Made by a program: the position numbers and the translations under genes
Part shown: positions 57,456-64,000 of the stretch, piece after piece
Layout: each line of letters begins with the position of its first letter
Position numbering within the stretch: position 1 is the stretch's first letter
Notes under the pieces: generated by a model
Databases searched by the model: none
The model's input: the letters and a program-made list of their open reading frames with translations, nothing else
What the model was told of the DNA's origin: nothing
Assembly: GCA_015179125.1 (NCBI GenBank)
Contig: WHVA01000045.1
Span: 248,001-312,000, forward strand
DNA length: 64,000 nucleotides
DNA from: Gautieria morchelliformis
Taxonomy: Eukaryota > Basidiomycota > Agaricomycetes > Gomphales > Gomphaceae
Direction: 5' to 3'

Positions 57456-58505
57456 GGCTGTGGGCCACTGTTTCTTCAGCGTTCTTCACTAGTAGCTCGA
57501 GTGCCTGCATGTGGCGGCACGCGGCTGCGGCTTCTTTACGCTGCCAGTGTGCGACTTCGAGCTCTAAGCTCTCGGTCGTCGTTTCAGAGTCAGGCTCTGA
57601 GGCGACCTGTTCCCAAACGATCTGTTGGATCGTCTTACGGCTGTCCGTTGGGGCAGCCGGTTTCTCTTGAGGTTCGTTCCTGAACCTTACATCCTGTTCG
57701 ACCGGGACGGCTGGTGCTGGCATTCGCTGCTTGTCCCGCTCCTTTCAGCGCAGGTCTTCCGCGTCATGACTGCGTTCGTTGGCTGCGGACTGTCGCGAGC
57801 TCGGACGAGTTGTGTCGCGTTCCCCACGTTGGCGGAGGGCTTTCTGGATGTCCTCCAGCATGGCTGCATCTTGCAGCCTGATCTCCTCCGCCTGGTGGAG
57901 TTCCTTGCAGATTACCATTAGGGCGGCGGTGGCGTTGTCAAGCTGCGATGCCAGCTGATCGTGCTTGTGGCGCGTCAGCATGCTTCAGTGCAGCGCAGCC
58001 TGCACCTGTTTGTTCAGGGCCTCTGCCATCTCGTGGTCGATGGTGTGAGCCCTCGAGCTCTTGCGACTGGAGCTCAAGTATTCCGAGCCCTGACCATCAT
58101 CTGGGGCTCATCTTTTTTGCCGTCGTCCCCCTTCAGGGATGATCGTCGTCGCTCTACTTCGTGAGCGTCGGTTCGAGTCGTGGCTTTGTGCCCGCCTCGA
58201 CGTTGTTGCTCTACCGTCTGACGACGGCGAGACTTCTCTGCCCTTTCCTTTGTCTCTGGGCAGAGAGGAATGGGGGGCGGCGCCGGCTCGTTGCCCGGTG
58301 TCGTCTCTTCCTCGGCCACGCTCAACGAGATGTGGTCGGGGTTTTCCTCGTCCTCTACTGGGGGGACGAGGGCAGTGAGATCTACGATCTCTCTGTCTTC
58401 TATCGTCCTGGACTCTTGGTCCAGGGTAGCGTCAGCCATCATGTCGCTGGCTGTGCCTGGGGCGTGGACCTCGAGCTCGTCGCTCGTGTCCGTCTTCGAC
58501 TGCAT
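57456..58505 (-). pseudogene. decayed coiled-coil protein of unknown family, truncated at the LTR
   Basis: Minus-strand coding-like pieces start MQSKTDTSDELEVHAPGTAS at 58505, then an acidic/Pro-rich and a basic stretch (RAEKSRRRQTVEQQRRGG), then AEALNKQVQAALH-stop-SMLTRHKHDQL, ASQLDNATAALMVICKELHQ, EDIQKALRQRGERD, DLR-stop-KERDKQR, and CRHMQALELLVKNAEETVAH running to the LTR. The two TGA codons fit decayed CGA. Alternating charged/hydrophobic heptads suggest coiled coils, perhaps a Gag-like or transposon-accessory protein. I do not recognise the family. Confidence 0.45.
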
Positions 58506-58654
58506 GGAATCATCGTGCTCGCAGCCGACAGTAGAGGGTCTACTGGAGGGTCTCGACGATGTTTAGTCGTCGACGCAACGATCTTTTTCAAGATTGCTTC
58601 GAATCCACTATCGGTTGGTCGCGTGGCGATCAACCGCAGGATAGTTCAAAAAGG

Positions 58655-58869
58655 TGTAAAGATGTTGATCTTAGGACCTTGTATCACAAGGGCACTGCAG
58701 AACTTGACCAATGAGTGGTATTCTGAATGCTACGTAGTGACAGGTAAGAGTAAGATGCGATGGGAACCGCTGGCCGGTTCCCACGCATAAACTATACAGT
58801 GGGTCCCTAAGGGGCCCACTGGGATTATGTAATAACTATTGTACATGTAGATACATAGGTTATTTACAG
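58655..58869. mobile_element. SINE-like repeat, second copy (inverted)
   Basis: Reverse complement of 3512-3747 over most of its length, including AGTGGGCCCCTTAGGGACCC, GGGAACCGGCC and TTGGTCAAGTTCTG. The left edge is approximate. No TSD was identified, because it abuts the truncated family-A LTR. Confidence 0.6.
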
Positions 58870-59684
58870 ATGGCTCGTCAGTAGCTCCATCAGCTTCTCG
58901 ATCCAACCCCCTTTTGGTGTTCATATGAGCAGGGTGCGTTCGCGGGATGTCCTACCCGTAGGTCGTGTGGGATCAACCCAGTAGATGAAGAACCCATGCA
59001 GGGCAGTGTATATGTGGGCCCCAAGACATGGTTTCGTACATAGGTGCCTTTGCCACCTTTACTCTCCATCGTTTCATGTTCTCCCTCTTCTCTCACTCTA
59101 TTGTATGTGTATTTCATCTATGTTGTATCATGACTGCGCACCCCTATCCAACCCTGACTCGTGACGGCCTCTTTCCTATTCGCTGATACCTTACGAGCAT
59201 TCGATATAAGTAGTTTGCATTCGCATGTATATTCCCCAGTTCAATTATCATACATCGTCCATCTTGTGCAAACTTGACCTCGCTGTGATCATCGTCTTGA
59301 ACCTTCTCTTGGAGATTTCTGTCTTCGACCAGCAGAGGACTTAGGCATCACTGGTGAGTTCTCATACTTCATCTTCGTTACCTTAGCCTTCGAACTATTT
59401 TCTGTGCTGTCGGCGAAGGGCTCCGAAGGAGTACCTTCGCCGGCGAAGGGATTGTCACTACTTAGACAGCCCTTCCGTGGCACCTTGCACGTTACATCGT
59501 CAAGTGCCACGGGCCATTTCGCTATGACTGTAGATAGGGCGAGCTCCATTCGGGCAACCCTCTTATCTTGTGAACATTCATTGGTTCACCTATTCGCCGA
59601 ACGGCATACTTATTCGCACAAGTTATTCAGGCATTCGCTGTGTTCACTAATACACGATATTAACGCCTAAAAACCAATCTTGAC
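58870..59684 (+). repeat. family-A LTR, 5'-truncated copy, plus orientation
   Basis: Aligns with 8700-9802 of the solo LTR (GTGGGATCAACCCAGTAGAT, CTGACTCGTGACGGCCTCTT, CACGATATTAACGCC) and ends CAATCTTGACA at 59684. The first part of the LTR, with its tandem duplication, is missing. Confidence 0.8.
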
Positions 59685-60127
59685 AGTAGGGGATGTCAAT
59701 TGTGTTTTGATGGTGTGCCTGGTGGCGAATGATGCGAGCAGCGAATGGTTGTTCGGCGAAATGTGGCGAAGGGTGAAATAGAATGATCATCGAAGAGCTG
59801 TGGCCCAAGGGGAGGGCTGGGAAAACGGATAATAGGGATAACTGGGTATAGGAAATAAATGAGTTGCGCCATCCAATCAGAGGAGCATCCGACAACATTT
59901 GAGCCAGGGAGGTGAGGGGACCCACGGTGGGCAATCGAGTCGGGGAGGAGGTGTTGATCGAGTCCAGGTAGCGCTGCTACGTGCGAATGATGCGAAAGCG
60001 AATAAACGTTCGGCGCATTCGGCGAGGAGCGAACGGGGAGAGCGTAAAATTGGGGTGTCGAGGTTACTGGGTATACAAAATAGACAGGTCATGACAGTAA
60101 CTTGATACAAGAATAAATGAGTCATGA
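59685..60127 (-). repeat. family-A LTR, 5' part, minus orientation
   Basis: Read on the minus strand from 60127 it starts TGTCATGACTCATTTATTC and contains the same two-unit tandem layout as 8523-9100 (second unit CATTTATTTCCTATACCCAG at about 59876). It stops at GACATCCCCTAC against the end of the plus-oriented copy. Confidence 0.75.
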
Positions 60128-60962
60128 CATATGCATGCAGAAATTCATATGCATATCCTGTCTGACGACATGCAAGCTTTCACTCTTGGAATCTGTCCTT
60201 TCAGCTGCCCTCGCTCTCAAGTTCTTGCTCCTGCTCAAACTCTTGCTCTTACACTCAAGCTCTCGCTCTTGCAATATGTTCCCTCAGCTGCTCTCACTCT
60301 CGCAATACATCGCACTCTCGCACATGTATCTACCGGCCGTCAGCTCTGGTCTCTTCTCGGCGTGCATGGTTTGTAACTGTGTCTATTTCATTGTTCACAA
60401 TAGCTTTCAATCAATGTATTTCCAAGTGTCTTTTCAGTAGTAGAAAGCACTGTTCTATTGTGTTTTAAAGTAGCATTTATAAGTAACTTAAGAACTGAAA
60501 ATCAGTGCTATAGGATACTGAAAGCGGACATTTTAGCTACTAGATTTCGGTACCCAGCTTATCGAGAGGAAGCGTCAAAAATCCGCTCCGGTTACTTATT
60601 ATCAGTAACTTGGGCACTAAAAATTTGGTGCGTAATGTACTTATATTAAGTGCCCCGAGTTACTGCAGTGCCAAGTTACCAAGATTGGACGTTCCCGCAC
60701 CTAATTTGTTGGGAAGGATAAGTACCTAGAAAAATGATCGATTGAATTCTAGTATGAAGTCGTTCTTTCTCCACATAAGTAGCCGATTTAAACGAGAAGG
60801 GGGCACTTGGGGAAAGCGGCAAGTCACCAAAATCAAATTTAAAAGCAAAGTGTCGTTTCAACGTTCTCACTGCCATGACCCTAACTCCTACCACAAACGA
60901 ATGTACCTTTCTCAGTGGGCTTTAATGTAGGCTTTAATGACAGAACGTCCAATAGCATGTAG
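60128..60962. other. intergenic, no gene recognised
   Basis: CT-rich with CTTGCTCTTACTC-like repeats near 60215-60310. It probably holds the 3' untranslated region of the ATPase gene. Confidence 0.45.
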
Positions 60963-63900
60963 CTAAAGCCATTCCTTGAAGATGCGCTGGTAGAGCATCT
61001 TATCGAGATGGATTAAAAGCGCATAAGCGAGAATCATGGCCGTCAAGAAACCATAAAACTCGGGTGGAGGAGTAGACATCCCCAATGCGCTGTTGAGCTT
61101 GGGAATATAAGGGATGGCTATGACAACGCCAGCGATGAGAGTGGTCAAGCCGACGACGGAGCGAGAGGCCCGCGATTGCACAAATGGGATTTTGCCTGTT
61201 CGAAGGAAATGGATGATGAAGATCTAATACAGCGCAATCAAAAACGGTTTGGGGTTCAGTGGGACTTCGGGAGGGAAGCAAAACTTACCTGTGTCAAAGC
61301 GCCTTCGAGGAACCAATTGGTCTGGGCTTGCGCCACGAGGGGCGAATCTGCAGTTCGAATTCCGTATCGATACCTGTTTCAGAAGTACAATCCAAAGACA
61401 GAAAACGCAAGGTAGATGTTGAGCGTACCAGTTAATAAGGAAGGTACAAATATCAAACACGCTCGAGGTTGGGCCCATAAATATCATGAACCTTGCAACC
61501 GATTTGGCATTCCAAGTCCTTGGTGTAAGCATGTACTCGGGATCGACGTTGTCCCTAGTATTTTTCCGCCGTTAGTTCTGATCAACAAGACGATGCAAGT
61601 GAGTAGATTTGAGAGGATGAACTGACCAAGGAATTGACGCCTGAGAGAAATCATAGAGCAGATTTTGAAAGAGCAGCTGAAGCGGCAGAATTGGTTGATA
61701 AGGCAACCACGCCGAAGCAGCTGGGTTTTCCGACAAGCATCAGTTCCATTCGTTCAAACGAGAGTTCCTTGAACCAAAGCTGCGACTCACCGAGAACAGA
61801 GAAGACATTGCCGAAGTTGGATGAGGTGGCCATCTTGATGTATTTGATCGTATTAACAAACCTGATGAAACCAACCATCGTCAGTCCCGGCCTCGATATT
61901 TGTGAACGAGGAAATGAGAAAGGGGAGAGTAATCACGTCATCCTGCCTTGAACAACGCCATGAACAATCACATCCAGACTCTTTTCCAACAAGATGACAT
62001 CCGCCGCCTCTTTGGCAATCTCGGTTCCTGAATCGACCGAAATGCCCACATCGGCAGCACGAATGGCTAAAGCGTCATTTACTCCGTCACCCAAAAAGGC
62101 CACTGCTCGACCCCCTCCGCCCTTGCGTAGCCCTTCAACGACCTGAAGTTTCTGGTGAGGCGAGAGTTTGGCAAAAATGATGCACCGCTCGAGAGCCGCT
62201 TTAAATGCGACTTGGTCGTTCGAGAGCGCAGCGAGTTGGGGTCCCGTAATGACCAAATCTTTCTCTTCCAGCCCGGGTTCCATGTGCAAGGTGAGGTGAT
62301 CGAGAGAACTAGAGTTGGATGGAAGGAGACCGAGGTCTCGACCGACTTTAGCAGCAACAGCTGGGGCATCTCCCGTGAGAATTCGGACCTGCTCACGCCA
62401 TTCCCTCTTCAGTCCTGCCCACAATCTATGAAGAAAACAGGAGAAATGACAAACCTGAACCCCAAGCTTAGCCAACTTCTCAATCGCGTCGGCCGCATCA
62501 GGCTTCAATGGGTCGAGAAACCCCAGAAATCCGATAAACACAAGATCGGTTTCATCGGCCGTCGTCAGTGTCATTAAGGGCATTGCAACCGAAGACTTGC
62601 AGGCCACAGCGACGAGTCGAAGTCCTTCTCTATTGAGTCTCTCGGCCGTCTCAAGTATCCGAGATCGAGCATCGACAGTGAGCGGGGACGCTTCGCTGGG
62701 CTTGAACTTGTCCAACGTTACTGGTGACGACGACTGGGAGGAGGGATGATCATAGACTCGAGCACAGCGATCGAGCACGTCATCAACCGCTCCTTTGGTG
62801 ATCATCAGCCCTTTCTCGTCCATGCCAACTTGCGAGCGAGAGACAAGAACAGAAAGAAGGCGTCGAGTCGAGTCAAATGGTACTTCGGCCAACTTGGTCC
62901 ATTCCTCGAGTTTAGGGTCGCCCATCCCACCACCTTCGGCAGATTTAGCAAACTTATCGACGATGGCACCATCAATCGGACTCCTCGTGCCTGTTTGCAA
63001 GGCAGCGTTGAGGTACGCCAATTTGAGTGGCAAATCGGACTGATCGCCCCAACCGGTGGCCGAGAACGACACCTGGACAAGGTCGATGGTCAGAGTGCCT
63101 GTCTTGTCTGAACAGAGGATATTGACGGCCCCCAGAGTCTGAATGGCGTCGAACCGTTTGACGATGACCTTTTTGCGCGCCACTCGGACAGCTGAGAGGG
63201 CCAAGTTGGAAGCCTACCAGGATTCCTCGACATGAACCTGCGTGGTGTAAGAGACACAAGTGATGGACTTACGACAATCATGGGAAGCATCTCAGGCGTT
63301 ATGCCGACCGCGACAGAGATGGCGAACACGGCGGCGCTCCTCCAGTCCTTGCTAATGAGGCCTTGAATGATCAACACGATGGGGGCCATGACCTATCACG
63401 TTTCTTCTCAGCCCCACCTCGCGGAGAGCAAAAAAAAAATTAACTTACCCCCATGAAAGCCAGCAAAATATAGCTAACCTTCCTCACACCGGCCTGCATT
63501 GCGTTTAATGGCCTCTTCTTGTCCAGATCCTTGGCAATCGAGGCCATGTAGGTGTCATCACGCGTCAACACGACCATGGCTCGCCCACTCCCCGTAGCGA
63601 CGGACGTTCCCGCCAGGCAGATGTTCTGGTTGTCGATGATATCGAATTCAAACTCGAGAGGGGGAGGGTCGACTCGAGGGGCCTTGTCAACCGGCATCAA
63701 TTCGCCCGTCAATGAGGCTTGCGTGACGGTCAAAGCTTCGGACGAAAAGAGCACGCAGTCTCCCGGAAAGACGTCCCCACCTAGACACATCCTCATTGTT
63801 AGGATGTAGGAAAGCAGGGGGGAGCGAGGGAGAATACGAACTTGCTAAAGCGAGCACGTCGCCCGGCACGATGTCTTTACGATTAAGCTCGACTTCCTTA

Positions 63901-64000
63901 TTGGCACGAAGGACGCGGACGCGAGTTGTGACAGAATTAAGCAGCCTGGCAGCTTGCGTAACCGATTTCAATTCTTGCCAAAACCTGTTTACTTAGCATC
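60963..64000 (-). CDS. P3B-type (MgtA-like) P-type ATPase, partial, N-terminus beyond window
   Basis: Minus strand, several introns. From the right edge: actuator-domain start ([44 protein letters not shown]), membrane part, phosphorylation site [10 protein letters not shown] (near 63100), [20 protein letters not shown], nucleotide-binding [59 protein letters not shown], then [29 protein letters not shown] and [20 protein letters not shown]. Ends YQRIFKEWL at 60963. The [18 protein letters not shown] and [13 protein letters not shown] motifs are those of bacterial MgtA/MgtB magnesium importers, not of fungal Ca or H pumps. The likely role is Mg2+ uptake at a membrane; the substrate in this fungus is inferred. 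Confidence 0.9.

Overview
The window looks like a filamentous basidiomycete (probably Agaricomycete) nuclear chromosome. The reasons are intron-dense genes with introns of about 45-65 bases, fungal-type protein families (STE6-like pheromone exporter, Bro1, Nudix of the YJR142W type, fungal GST and P450), chromodomain Ty3/gypsy elements, and decayed repeats in which CGA codons have become TGA. The species cannot be told from the sequence. No rRNA, tRNA or CRISPR array was recognised.

Layout. (1) 1-12.1 kb is a retrotransposon graveyard. One old Ty3/gypsy element (2151-10720) is broken by three later insertions: a 236-bp SINE-like repeat, a 1.07-kb LTR-like block and a 1.28-kb solo LTR. Each has matching target-site duplications, and removing either LTR insertion restores a continuous pol reading. 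(2) 12.6-40.8 kb is a gene island. It holds a GC-rich gene of unknown function, an unknown membrane-associated ORF, a universal stress protein, an 87-residue LYR-motif protein found only by assembling four small exons, a YIPF1/2-type Golgi protein, Bro1, a Nudix hydrolase, a glutathione-transferase-like protein, a full-length STE6-type ABC transporter, the 75/78-kDa subunit of complex I and a cytochrome P450. (3) 41.2-60.1 kb is a second, younger repeat island. It holds a Ty1/copia element carrying a nested, internally deleted gypsy element (perfect 5-bp TSD), a DDE-transposase fragment, a nearly complete copy of the same gypsy family (51004-57455), a decayed coiled-coil ORF, and inverted pieces of the LTR family seen at 8.5-9.8 kb. 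(4) 60.96 kb to the right edge is the C-terminal part of a P3B (MgtA-like) P-type ATPase.

The host genes do not form a pathway. They are housekeeping functions (respiration, endosomal sorting, Golgi traffic, stress) plus pheromone export and detoxification. The most unusual signal is in the younger gypsy family. Both copies carry an extra same-strand ORF of about 196 codons between the chromodomain and the 3' LTR. It differs between copies by an in-frame 6-base indel and one CGA-to-TGA nonsense change. Next in interest are the non-autonomous deletion derivative that keeps gag, chromodomain and the extra ORF, a perfect 24-bp hairpin at 17.6 kb, a dispersed SINE-like repeat, and the presence of a P3B ATPase in a fungus. 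All exon models below were derived by eye from splice consensus and protein continuity.
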